Positions 8,701 to 16,136 of a stretch of 64,000 bases of DNA are shown in pieces (the stretch's first letter is position 1; each line of letters begins with the position of its first letter). Under the pieces are notes generated by a model. That model did not search any database, was not told the DNA's origin, and saw only the letters and a program-made list of their open reading frames with translations. The DNA lies in NCBI RefSeq assembly GCF_014650675.1, contig NZ_BMVK01000014.1:124001-188000 (forward strand), written 5' to 3'. The DNA is from Streptomyces anulatus (GTDB taxonomy: Bacteria > Actinomycetota > Actinomycetes > Streptomycetales > Streptomycetaceae). The position numbers and the translations under genes were made by a program.

Positions 8701-9304
8701 GAAGGGGGTGCTCCTCGGTCGGCGGGAAGACGTCCAGGATCCCACCGCGTACGGCGAACTCGCCACGCTTCTCGACCAGTTCGACCCGGGAGTACGCGGC
8801 GGCCGCCAGCGCGTCCACCACCTCCCCCAGATCCGCGCTCTGCCCGCCGGTCAGTGCCACGGGCTCCAGCTCGCCGAGCCCCTTGACCTGCGGCTGGAGC
8901 ACGGAACGGATCGGCGCGACGACGACGGAGACCGGACCGGTCTCCGGGTCGTCCCGGCGCGGGTGGGTGAGCCGCCGCAGCACGGCGAGGCGGCGGCCCA
9001 CGGTGTCCGAGCGGGGCGAGAGCCGCTCGTGCGGCAGGGTCTCCCAGGACGGGTACTCCGCCACGGTGTCCGGTGGCAGCAGCGTGCGCAGCGCGGCGGC
9101 CAGATCCTCGGCCTCCCTGCCCGTCGCGGTGACCGCCAGCACGGTCCGGCCGGTCTGCCGGGCCAGCGCGGCCACGGCGAACGGCCGCGCGCCGGGCGGG
9201 CCCACCAGGTCGACGTGCGCCCGGTGCCCGTCTCCGGCGGCCTTCACCGCCTCGGCGAGCGCCGGGTCCGTAACGACGACATCCAGCAGACCGTGCAGAC
9301 TCAT
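5771..9304 (-). CDS. mfd: Transcription-repair coupling factor Mfd
   Basis: A 1177-residue ATP-dependent DNA translocase that removes stalled RNA polymerase from lesions and recruits UvrA for strand-specific excision repair. The order is an N-terminal UvrB-like region, an RNA-polymerase-interacting domain (about residues 490-590, HEQHGVGRYVEM), an SF2 motor and a C-terminal autoinhibitory domain. The motor has Walker A GDVGYGKTE near residue 655, the DEEQ box (VIVDEEQRFGVEHKEQ) near 750, SATPIPRTL and QLRGRVGRGRDRGYAYF. Length and motif order are as expected for the family. The gene is monocistronic, with a strong hairpin beyond its 3' end. Confidence 0.98.
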   Translation of the reverse strand: MSLHGLLDVVVTDPALAEAVKAAGDGHRAHVDLVGPPGARPFAVAALARQTGRTVLAVTATGREAEDLAAALRTLLPPDTVAEYPSWETLPHERLSPRSDTVGRRLAVLRRLTHPRRDDPETGPVSVVVAPIRSVLQPQVKGLGELEPVALTGGQSADLGEVVDALAAAAYSRVELVEKRGEFAVRGGILDVFPPTEEHPLRVEFWGDEVEEIRYFKIADQRSLEVAAHGLWAPPCRELLLTDEVRERAAVLAEAHPELGELLGKIAEGIAVEGMESLAPVLVDEMELLLDVLPKDAMAIVCDPERVRTRAADLVATSQEFLQASWAASAGGGEAPIDVGAASLWGIADVRDRARELNMMWWSISPFAADAADHDDDTLQLSMHAPEAYRGDTARALADTKGWLADGWRTVYVTEGQGLAARTVEVLSGEGIAARLDADLTGITPSLVHVSCGAIDQGFVDPALKLAVLTETDLTGQRTATKDLGRMPARRRKTIDPLTLEVGDYIVHEQHGVGRYVEMVQRTVQGATREYLLVEYAPAKRGQPGDRLYIPTDQLEQVTKYVGGEAPTLHRLGGADWTKTKQRAKKAVKEIAADLIKLYSARMAAPGHAFGADTPWQRELEDAFPYAETPDQLSTIAEVKEDMEKTVPMDRLICGDVGYGKTEIAVRAAFKAVQDGKQVAVLVPTTLLVQQHYGTFTERYSQFPVNVRALSRFQSDTESKATLEGLKDGAVDLVIGTHRLFSSETKFKDLGLVIVDEEQRFGVEHKEQLKKLRANVDVLTMSATPIPRTLEMAVTGIREMSTITTPPEERHPVLTFVGPYEEKQIGAAVRRELLREGQVFYIHNRVESIDRAAARLREIIPEARIATAHGQMSETALEQVVVDFWEKKFDVLVSTTIVESGIDISNANTLIVERGDNFGLSQLHQLRGRVGRGRDRGYAYFLYPPEKPLTETAHERLATIAQHTEMGAGMYVAMKDLEIRGAGNLLGGEQSGHIAGVGFDLYVRMVGEAVADYRAQMEGGEQEEPPLEVKIELPVDAHVPHDYAPGERLRLQAYRSIASASSEDDIRAVREELTDRYGPLPEPVENLLLVAGLRMLARACGVGEIVLQGSNIRFAPVELRESQELRLKRLHPKTVIKPAAHQILVPRPTTGKIGGKPVIGRELLAWTGEFLTTILGS

Positions 9305-9823
9305 GAAGTTTCCGTCCGGGATCAGATCAGGTGCAGCTCAGGGTTTACCGGCAGCCGGCTGCTACCGGGGGCAACGCGAAGGGCCCGACACGTGGGACGG
9401 GCCGGGGTGGTTCCAGGGTACGACCCGGGGGTGACAGCCGCGCTCGCAACGGGTGACCGGGCCGGATCCGGCAGTCGTGCCGGGCCGGGCCCACGGGCAG
9501 GGCGGGCGCCCGTACGCCCGCGCCGCCGCCCGTCGTGCCGGTACCGCCGCTCGTCGACGGTCGCGCACCGTTCATCTCCGTCCCGCACACCAGTTGTGCC
9601 GGGGCCCCTCACAGGAGTGACCCCAGCGTCTAGTCTTTGCCCGACCATGGCCCGGACGCGCGGACGAGCGCATCGGCCGGCGCGTCACCACCCCTGCGGG
9701 TCGGGGCACGGTCAACGGCACGGGCGGACGAGCAGCGGCCTGGGAGGGCGGCGCGGGGCGATCCCCCTCGGTGCGCGCTCCCCACGGCATCAGGCATCGG
9801 GGGCGTACGTGGGCGAGAACGAG
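9305..9823. other. Divergent gap between mfd and the HTH regulator
   Basis: A 519-bp GC-rich divergent region. It must hold both promoters. A TAGTCT hexamer at 9631-9636 could be a -10 for a rightward transcript, but no good -35 matches it. No gene, RNA or repeat could be supported. Confidence 0.5.
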
Positions 9824-10816
9824 ATGTCTGTCTTCGGGGTCCCGGAGGCCGAGGAAGAGGTCTACCGGCACTTCCTGCGCAACCCCGGCACCCGCGCCGA
9901 CGACCTGGACGTCCTGCTGCGCTCCCGGCCCGGGGAGGCGCGCGCCCGGATCGCCCGGCTCCGGGAACTCGGGCTGCTCCTCGCCGAGGACGCCGAGCGA
10001 CGGATCTTCCCGGCGGATCCCGAGGTGGCACTCGCCCGACTGGTGGACGTCCGGCTGCACGCGCTCCATCAGGAGCTGCAGCGTGTCACCCGGTCGTGGC
10101 ACGTCATTGATGGTCTACGCGCGGAGAGGGAGGCCCGTACGCCCCCTCCGCAGGGCGTCGAGCAGTTGGAGGGGCTCGCCCAGATCCGCGGCCGGATCGA
10201 CGACCTCGCGTTCTTCGCCCGGGACGAGATCCTGTCCGTGGAGCCGTACACCCGGCTGTCGGAGGAGAACATCGCCCTCTCCCGCCCGCTGGACCTGCGC
10301 TGTCTGCGGCGCGGGGTGCGGATCCGCAGCGTCGTCTCCAGCCTCGCGCTCCGGGACCCGACGACCGCCGCCTATCTGCGGGAGCTGGCCGAGCACGGTG
10401 CGGCGATCCGGGTGACGGCGGACACCACGGAGCGGCTCCTCGTCTACGACCGCCGGGCGGCGCTCGTACCGCTGGACCCGCGCGACACCTCGCGGGGCGC
10501 GCTCCTCGCCCACCGCAGCGGCCTGGTCTCCAACGTCATCTCGCTGTTCGAACGGATCTGGGACCAGGCCGACGAGCTGTCCCGGGCGGGCGACGGCACG
10601 GAGAGCGGCGAGGACGCCACCGCCGTCCGCCCCTCCGGGATCGAGCGGCGGGTGCTGGTGTCGATGTGCACGGTGGGCAAGGACGAGGCGGGCGCGCGGA
10701 AGCTGGGAGTGTCGGTGCGGACCTACCGGCGGCACGTCGCCGACCTGATGCAGACACTCGGCGCGGCCAGCCGGGCGCAGGCCGCACTGCTGGCCCGGGA
10801 GCGCGGCTGGATCTAG
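9824..10816 (+). CDS. Two-HTH regulator (TrmB-like N-terminus, LuxR-type C-terminus)
   Basis: A 330-residue cytoplasmic regulator. The N-terminus is a winged-helix-like unit (YRHFLRNPGTRADDLDVLL, then ARIARLRELGLL). The middle (about residues 100-250) resembles the TrmB/phospholipase-D-like sensor domain found in actinomycete regulators. The last 60 residues form a LuxR-type helix-turn-helix (GARKLGVSVRTYRRHVADLM). ATG at 9824 is used; an in-frame GTG at 9809 is an alternative and neither has a strong Shine-Dalgarno. It stands alone between mfd and a small membrane protein, so its targets cannot be read from context. Confidence 0.8.
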   Translation: MSVFGVPEAEEEVYRHFLRNPGTRADDLDVLLRSRPGEARARIARLRELGLLLAEDAERRIFPADPEVALARLVDVRLHALHQELQRVTRSWHVIDGLRAEREARTPPPQGVEQLEGLAQIRGRIDDLAFFARDEILSVEPYTRLSEENIALSRPLDLRCLRRGVRIRSVVSSLALRDPTTAAYLRELAEHGAAIRVTADTTERLLVYDRRAALVPLDPRDTSRGALLAHRSGLVSNVISLFERIWDQADELSRAGDGTESGEDATAVRPSGIERRVLVSMCTVGKDEAGARKLGVSVRTYRRHVADLMQTLGAASRAQAALLARERGWI

Positions 10817-10930
10817 CCGGGCTGGACCTGGGCTCGGTGTGAGCGGGACGGCTGAGTAAGCACGAGGTGGCGCTCGGTTTGAGTAGTCCGCCTCATGCTC
10901 GGGCGACAGGGAACTGGCGAGGATCTGGGC

Positions 10931-11290
10931 ATGCACCCCCGCACGTACGACACTCTCTACCGACCGGCCCGCATCACTCCTCCGTCCCGGCGCACCCCTG
11001 TGATGCTCCTTGCCGCGGCACTGTGGGTGCTCACGCTGTCATCCCTCGCCTTCCTGGGCTTCGTGGTCGGGATAACCGCGTTGTGGAGCGCGGCGGAGGG
11101 CGTGCCGGTGGGGGGCTTCCTCCTGCGCTGCTTCGCCGGCCTGTTCGGTGGCGCGGCCGTGCTCGTCGCGGTCCGCCAGGCGCCGGGAGTGAAGCGGATG
11201 TCCGCCGACACACGCAGCCTCCTGCTGGCAGTCCTGGCCTGCCCGATCCCCCTGGTCCTGGCGATGACCATGTGGTTCTCCGCCTCGTGA
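10931..11290 (+). CDS. Small membrane protein, unknown function
   Basis: A 119-residue protein with three predicted membrane helices (about residues 18-48, 58-75 and 88-112) separated by short charged loops. A soluble basic N-terminus carries MHPRTYDTLYRPARITPP. ATG at 10931 is preferred over the upstream ATG at 10895 because GGCGAGGATC precedes it at Shine-Dalgarno distance. I do not recognise the family. It is followed by a hairpin shared with the convergent inhibitor gene. Confidence 0.65.
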   Translation: MHPRTYDTLYRPARITPPSRRTPVMLLAAALWVLTLSSLAFLGFVVGITALWSAAEGVPVGGFLLRCFAGLFGGAAVLVAVRQAPGVKRMSADTRSLLLAVLACPIPLVLAMTMWFSAS

Positions 11291-11372
11291 CCGATTTTCG
11301 GTGGCGTGGACCTCCCGCTCGGCGACCAGCCGGCTGCCGTCGCGGGTTGTCGACCTCCGGCTTTCGACAGGG

Positions 11373-11399
11373 CCCCTGGCAGGCGTCACGTGCCAGGGG
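11373..11399. terminator. Hairpin terminator between convergent genes
   Basis: CCCCTGGCA (11373-11381) and TGCCAGGGG (11391-11399) form a perfect 9-bp stem with a 9-nt loop, between the small membrane protein and the inhibitor gene. Confidence 0.65.
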
Positions 11400-11415
11400 G
11401 TAGCTGCGGACGGTG

Positions 11416-11796
11416 TCAGCAGATGACGTGGACGGCGTCGGTCCTGTTGTCCGCCGAGGCCGGGAGGGTGAAGCCCTGGCCGGGATCGGCATGGACGAGG
11501 TGCTCCCAGGCGCTGCCGTTCCAGTTCGCGAGGTTCACACGGTGGCGGGTGCGGTTGAAGACGGACGTGGCCCGGTCACCGCCGCCCGCGAGACCGATGT
11601 TGTCGAACCAGCAGCCGTCCGTCGCGGTGTAGAAGCGCCCCACACCGCCTGCCTCGTCGTACAGACAGATGTTGCCCGCCGGGCAGTCCCAGGCGGCCTG
11701 GACGCCCGGTGCTGTCGGTGTCGCCGCGGCCGGCACAGCCGTCATGGTCAGTCCGGCGGTGAGAGCCGCAGCCATCGCGGCAGCCTTGAACTTCAT
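11416..11796 (-). CDS. Secreted peptidase inhibitor, family I36
   Basis: A 126-residue exported protein. Residues 1-26 are a signal peptide (MKFKAAAMAAALTAGLTMTA, cleavage after an AAA motif). The mature part begins with CPAGNICLYDEAGGVGRFY and contains DRATSVFNRT plus a C-terminal VHVIC, with cysteines positioned as in the small beta-sandwich inhibitors of family I36, such as the Streptomyces metalloproteinase inhibitor. It probably blocks an extracellular protease. A perfect 19-bp palindrome about 50 bp upstream of the start marks a probable operator, so expression is likely controlled by a dedicated repressor or activator not encoded next to it. Confidence 0.85.
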   Translation of the reverse strand: MKFKAAAMAAALTAGLTMTAVPAAATPTAPGVQAAWDCPAGNICLYDEAGGVGRFYTATDGCWFDNIGLAGGGDRATSVFNRTRHRVNLANWNGSAWEHLVHADPGQGFTLPASADNRTDAVHVIC

Positions 11797-11846
11797 TACG
11801 CACTCCCAAGGTTTCGGACTCCCCGGAACGGGTGCCCGCCTCCAGC

Positions 11847-11865
11847 GACCGGAACAGTTCCGGTC
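11847..11865. promoter_or_regulatory. Perfect 19-bp palindrome, operator candidate
   Basis: GACCGGAAC and GTTCCGGTC flank a single central A. The site lies 51 bp upstream of the inhibitor start codon, a typical position for an operator overlapping a promoter. The binding protein is unknown. Confidence 0.55.
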
Positions 11866-12214
11866 TGGTCACCTTCCTCATGCGCCGGCCAGGAGGCCGC
11901 CAAGCCTTCCTCCACCCGCACGGCAGTCAGAACCACCCCCACAGCCGAGCGCTCGGCACTCCAGGCCGGGCCGGCACGTACCGGCACGCGCACCGGCGCA
12001 CACCCACACCCTCGTAAGAGCCGCGCAACAGGCCCAAGGCACTTCGCGCGGCCCGCACCGAACGGCGGCAGTCGCGGACCGGTCCGGCTCGACACCTGGA
12101 TCAGCAACACCCGCGGCAGGCGCGAGAAGTTGAGCGACCAGCAGCGCGAGCAGCCCGCAGCGCTCGGGGCGGCACCGCGCACCATCGCACGTGGAACGGC
12201 ACCGGAACGGGCTC

Positions 12215-12248
12215 GGCCCCGGGACGTTTGGAGGAACGTCCCGGGGCC
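12215..12248 (-). terminator. Terminator of the ABC exporter operon
   Basis: GGCCCCGGGACGTT (12215-12228) and AACGTCCCGGGGCC (12235-12248) form a perfect 14-bp stem with a 6-nt loop about 57 bp past the permease stop codon. Confidence 0.8.
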
Positions 12249-12304
12249 TGCCGGTCATCCTACGGTGACGCCCTGAGGGTCACTGTGGCCGGGAGGGCAC
12301 TCGC

Positions 12305-14890
12305 TCACCCGTCCGCGGCGATGGCGTTCAGAACGTTCATCCGGCCCGCCCGGAAGGCCGGGACGAGAGCGGCGAACAGTCCGACGAGGGCGGAGCAGGC
12401 GAAGACCGTGAGGATCGTCGGCCACGGGATCTCCAGGACCTCCAGCCCCTCCAGCGCCAGCAGCTTCTGGGCCGCGGTGCCCCAGCCCATCCCGAGTCCG
12501 AGTCCGAGCAGCGCCCCGAAGAGGGCGATGACCACGGACTCCAGCCGGATCATGCGGCGCAGCTGCCGACGGGAGAGCCCGATGGCGCGCATCAGGCCGA
12601 TCTCGCGGGTCCGTTCGACCACGGACAGGGCGAGGGTGTTCACCACACCGAGCACCGCGACGATGATCGCCAGGGCGAGCAGGCCGTACACGATGTTCAG
12701 CAACTGGCCGACCTGGTCCTTCAGGTCTTCCTTGAAGTCGGCCTGGTTCTGCACCTTGTAGACGGGGTACTCGGCCATCGCGCTCTTCAGGGCCGCGTAC
12801 GCCTCCTTCTCCTTGCCCTCCTCCGCCTTGCCGAACATGGCCACGTTCTGCGGCATCCGGTCGGCCGGGACGTAGGACGCCGCCGTCGTGAGGTTGGTGT
12901 ACATCGCGCCGCGGTCGATGTTGGTGTCGTCGGAGGTGATGGCCGCGACCTTGAGCTTCGCAGTCTCCCCCGCCTTGAAGGCGACGGTGAGGGTGTCACC
13001 GATCTTGATGCCGTGGCGCTCGGCGTAGGTGTCGCCGACGGACATGGCGTTCTTGCCGTACGCCTTCGAGAGGTCACCGGAGAGCGCGGTGCGCCGGACG
13101 TCCTGCTGGTACGTCGGGTCGGCGGCGGTGATCCCCTCGTCCTCGGTCTTTCCGTTCGGGGCGGTGATCTTCGCCTCGACGAAGGTGTAGTCGGTCATGT
13201 GCTCCAGGCCGGGGACGTCGCGCACGGCTTCGGCGGCCTGGGGCACGATCGGGCGGCCGGTGCTGCTGTCCTGGACGATGAAGTCCGCTCCGACCGACTT
13301 GTCGAGCTCCTCGGTGGCCGAGGCCACCATGGAGGACCCGACGACGGACAGGCAGGCCACCAGGGCGAGCCCGATCATCAGGGCGGCTCCGGTCGCTCCC
13401 GTACGCCGGGGGTTGCGCAGGGCGTTGCGCTCGGCCAGCCGGCCGACCGGGCCGAAGAGCCGCAGGACGACGACGCTCAGGGCCCGCACCACCACACCGG
13501 CCAGGAGCGGGCCGATCACGATGAACCCGATCAGCGTCAGCAGCACGCCGACGGCGAGGAACATCGAGCCTTCGGTGGCCTTGTCCGCCTGGGTCGTGGC
13601 CCACAGGGCCGCACCGCCCGCAGCCGTCAGCAACAGGCCGATTCCGGCCCTGATCCAGCCGGACTTGCCGTCGGCGGGGGTCCCGGCGTCGCGCAGCGCG
13701 GCCATCGGGGAGACCTTGCCGGCCCGGCGGGCCGGGATGTACGCGGCGAGGACGGTGACGACGACGCCGAGCACGAGGCCGATCGCCGGGGTCGTCCAGG
13801 CGACGGTGAGGTCGCCGGTGGACAGCTCCATGCCCACGGCGCCCATGGCCTTCATCAGCCCGACGGCGAGGCCGACGCCGGCCGCGACGCCGAGCACGGA
13901 GCCGACGATGCCGAGGAGGACCGCCTCCACCAGCACGGACCGGTTGACCTGCTTGCGGCTGGATCCGATGGCCCGCATCAGGCCGATCTCACGGGTCCGC
14001 TGGGCGACCAGCATCGAGAAGGTGTTGACGATGAGGAAGATGCCGACGAGGAAGGCGATTCCGGCGAAGCCGAGCATCGCGTACTTCATGACGTCCAGGA
14101 AGGAGCCCATGGAGTCCTTGTTGGCCTCCGTCGCCTCCTGCTGGGTCTGGAGCTTGTACGCGGCCGAGCCGTCGAGGACGGTGGCCACGTTCTTCTTCAG
14201 CTGGGTGTCGCTGACGCCGCTCTCCGCGCTCACCAGGATCTGGGTGAAGACGTCGGGGGCGCCGAGCAGCTGCTTCTGGGCGGTGGCGGTGTCGAGGTAG
14301 ACGACGGCCGCGCCCGGGTTGGTGACGGTGAAGGACGCGATGCCGCTGATCTTCGCCGTGATGTCGCCGGCGGCGGCGATGGTGCGCAGCTCGTCACCGA
14401 TCTTCAGCTTGTGCTTCTTCGCGGTGTCGGCGTCGACCATCACCTCGGTGGGGCCGCGGGGTGCGTGTCCGGAGGTGATCTCCATCGAACGCAGGTCGTT
14501 CTCGGTCCAGTTGCCCGCGATGGTCGGGGCTCCGGTCTCGGAGCCCATGTTCTTGTTCTCGCTGTTGACGACGGTGACCGCCATGGAGAAGACGGCGCCC
14601 TCCGCCTTCTTCACCCCGTCGGCCTTCGCGACCTCCTGGACGACGGAGGCGGGGAGCGAGGCGGGCTTGCCGTTGTCGGGCTGCTCGTCGTTCCCGTCGG
14701 CCGTCTTCGGGCTGACGGTGACGTCGGGCGAGGTCACCGCGAAGAGCTTGTCGAAGGTGGTGTTCATCGTGTCGGTGAAGACGAGCGTGCCGCAGACGAA
14801 CGCCACGGACAGCAGCACCGCCACCGCGGAGAGGGCCATCCGGCCCTTGTGCGCGAGGAAGTTGCGCACCGAGGTCTTCCAGACAGTCAT
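12305..14890 (-). CDS. MacB/FtsX-type ABC transporter permease
   Basis: An 861-residue membrane protein with a duplicated FtsX-like permease unit. TM1 is near residues 15-40, followed by a large extracellular MacB-type periplasmic-core region (about 45-250). A helical bundle carries the conserved MLVAQRTREIGLMRAIGSSR. A second extracellular region (about 530-720) and a final three-helix bundle with LSVVERTREIGLMRAIGLSR complete it. The two REIGLMRAIG segments are the hallmark coupling helices. Its ATG overlaps the ATPase stop (ATGA, 14887-14890), so both subunits come from one operon. Such pairs export peptides, lipids or drugs or act mechanically on the envelope; the substrate cannot be told. 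Confidence 0.93.
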   Translation of the reverse strand: MTVWKTSVRNFLAHKGRMALSAVAVLLSVAFVCGTLVFTDTMNTTFDKLFAVTSPDVTVSPKTADGNDEQPDNGKPASLPASVVQEVAKADGVKKAEGAVFSMAVTVVNSENKNMGSETGAPTIAGNWTENDLRSMEITSGHAPRGPTEVMVDADTAKKHKLKIGDELRTIAAAGDITAKISGIASFTVTNPGAAVVYLDTATAQKQLLGAPDVFTQILVSAESGVSDTQLKKNVATVLDGSAAYKLQTQQEATEANKDSMGSFLDVMKYAMLGFAGIAFLVGIFLIVNTFSMLVAQRTREIGLMRAIGSSRKQVNRSVLVEAVLLGIVGSVLGVAAGVGLAVGLMKAMGAVGMELSTGDLTVAWTTPAIGLVLGVVVTVLAAYIPARRAGKVSPMAALRDAGTPADGKSGWIRAGIGLLLTAAGGAALWATTQADKATEGSMFLAVGVLLTLIGFIVIGPLLAGVVVRALSVVVLRLFGPVGRLAERNALRNPRRTGATGAALMIGLALVACLSVVGSSMVASATEELDKSVGADFIVQDSSTGRPIVPQAAEAVRDVPGLEHMTDYTFVEAKITAPNGKTEDEGITAADPTYQQDVRRTALSGDLSKAYGKNAMSVGDTYAERHGIKIGDTLTVAFKAGETAKLKVAAITSDDTNIDRGAMYTNLTTAASYVPADRMPQNVAMFGKAEEGKEKEAYAALKSAMAEYPVYKVQNQADFKEDLKDQVGQLLNIVYGLLALAIIVAVLGVVNTLALSVVERTREIGLMRAIGLSRRQLRRMIRLESVVIALFGALLGLGLGMGWGTAAQKLLALEGLEVLEIPWPTILTVFACSALVGLFAALVPAFRAGRMNVLNAIAADG

Positions 14891-15675
14891 GACGTCCGCC
14901 CACGTGCGTCGAAGTGCTTCATGCGGTCGAGGACCTGGTCCGCGGTCGGGTTGTACATCTCGTCGACGATGGAACCGTCGGCGAGATACAGCACCCGGTC
15001 CGCGTAGGAGGCGGCGACGGGGTCGTGGGTGACCATGACGATGGTCTGGCCCAGCTCGTCGACCGACTTGCGGAGGAAGGACAGGACTTCGGCGCCGGCG
15101 CGGGAGTCCAGGTTCCCGGTGGGCTCGTCGCCGAAGATGATCTCCGGCCGGGCGGCGAGCGCCCTGGCGACGGCGACGCGCTGCTGCTGACCGCCCGAGA
15201 GCTGGGTGGGGCGGTGCTTGAGGCGCTCGGCGAGCCCGACGGTCTCCACGACCTGCTGGAGCCAGGCGGCGTCGGGCCTGCGGCCCGCGATGTCCATCGG
15301 CAGCGTGATGTTCTCGATCGCGTTGAGCGTCGGGAGCAGGTTGAACGCCTGGAAGATGAACCCGATCCGGTCGCGCCGGAGCTGGGTGAGCTTCTTGTCC
15401 TTGAGCTTGGTGATCTCGGTCTCGTCGAGGAAGATCTCGCCCGACGTCACCGTGTCGAGCCCGGCCAGGCAGTGCATCAGCGTCGACTTGCCGGAGCCGG
15501 ACGGGCCCATGATCGCCGTGAACTGCCCGCGGGCGATGTCCACGTCGACATGGTCGAGCGCGACGACCCGGGTCTCCCCGGTGCCGTACGCCTTCAGGAC
15601 CTGACGCGCTCGCGCCGCGACGGCCGTACGCCCTCCAGTGCCCCCGTGCCTGGGAATGGTCACAGCCGTTGTCAC
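14887..15675 (-). CDS. ABC transporter ATP-binding protein (LolD/MacB type)
   Basis: A 262-residue ATPase subunit. Walker A is MGPSGSGKST near residues 55-64, the Q-loop is FQAFNLLPTLNA, the signature is LSGGQQQRVAVARALA, Walker B is IIFGDEPTGNLD and the switch is MVTHD. It powers the FtsX-type permease encoded immediately downstream with a 4-bp overlap. GTG at 15675 is chosen because AGGAG lies 7 nt upstream. The N-terminal 25 residues are a variable extension. An inverted repeat lies about 100 bp upstream of the start. Confidence 0.95.
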   Translation of the reverse strand: MTTAVTIPRHGGTGGRTAVAARARQVLKAYGTGETRVVALDHVDVDIARGQFTAIMGPSGSGKSTLMHCLAGLDTVTSGEIFLDETEITKLKDKKLTQLRRDRIGFIFQAFNLLPTLNAIENITLPMDIAGRRPDAAWLQQVVETVGLAERLKHRPTQLSGGQQQRVAVARALAARPEIIFGDEPTGNLDSRAGAEVLSFLRKSVDELGQTIVMVTHDPVAASYADRVLYLADGSIVDEMYNPTADQVLDRMKHFDARGRTS

Positions 15676-16136
15676 GGTATTTCTCCTATGTCGGTCGATG
15701 ACTGGACGTCATTGGGTACGGTCCGAGTCTGGTTTCTGGACGGTGCCCGGCGCGATGGTGCCCAGCGCAGTCTTCAGGTGGGGTTTTCCCCACCTGCCCC
15801 CCTGCGGCGGGCCGTAGCGGCGACGTAGGAACAGGTTAAGGAAACGCCTCCTGCCGCCACCTCCTCCGCCGGGAGGAACGGGCCCTGGCCACGATGAGGG
15901 GGCGCCCCCTAGGGGACTCGTCCCCCAGAGGGAGGCGAGGTCAGGGGCACCGTTCGGCCCGGCGGGACCGAGGGCGGGACGGGCGCCCAACCGGAGCGGA
16001 GGGGTCCGCCGGGGGCTCCCTCTCCACTCAGCGGCTTCCCCCGCCGATCCCTGCGTCGTTCTTCCGGACCCGCCCCGTTCGACGCTCCCGGATGAGACAG
16101 TGCCCCGGGAGATAGGTGCATAGGGAAGGAACCCCG
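15676..16136. other. Divergent promoter region between two exporters
   Basis: A 461-bp region carrying the promoters of the ABC operon and the MFS gene. It contains a 9-bp hairpin at 15775-15796 and a perfect 14-bp palindrome AGGGGGCGCCCCCT at 15897-15910. No gene could be supported. Confidence 0.55.
15775..15796. promoter_or_regulatory. Inverted repeat upstream of the ABC operon
   Basis: CAGGTGGGG (15775-15783) and CCCCACCTG (15788-15796) flank TTTT. The repeat is 100 bp upstream of the ATPase start, so it could be an operator or an RNA hairpin in a divergent transcript. Confidence 0.4.

Larger units (their letters stand above)
11797..12304. other. Gap upstream of the inhibitor with operator and terminator
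   Basis: This 508-bp stretch separates two leftward genes. It holds a palindromic operator candidate (11847-11865) and the ABC-operon terminator (12215-12248). The open frames in between have poor codon usage and no start signals, so I do not call them genes. Confidence 0.6.

Noticed and set aside
9631..9636. TAGTCT as a promoter -10 for the HTH regulator
   Set aside because: No -35 at 16-18 bp and almost 190 bp from the start codon; too weak to list as a feature.
5882..10816. A 1644-codon open frame on the plus strand
   Set aside because: Most of it is the antisense of mfd, kept open by GC-rich codon composition. Only its last 330 codons, from 9824, encode the real HTH regulator.
11796..12185. 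A 129-codon minus-strand frame upstream of the I36 inhibitor
   Set aside because: It runs through the operator palindrome and promoter, has Arg/Cys-rich noise composition and no start signals.
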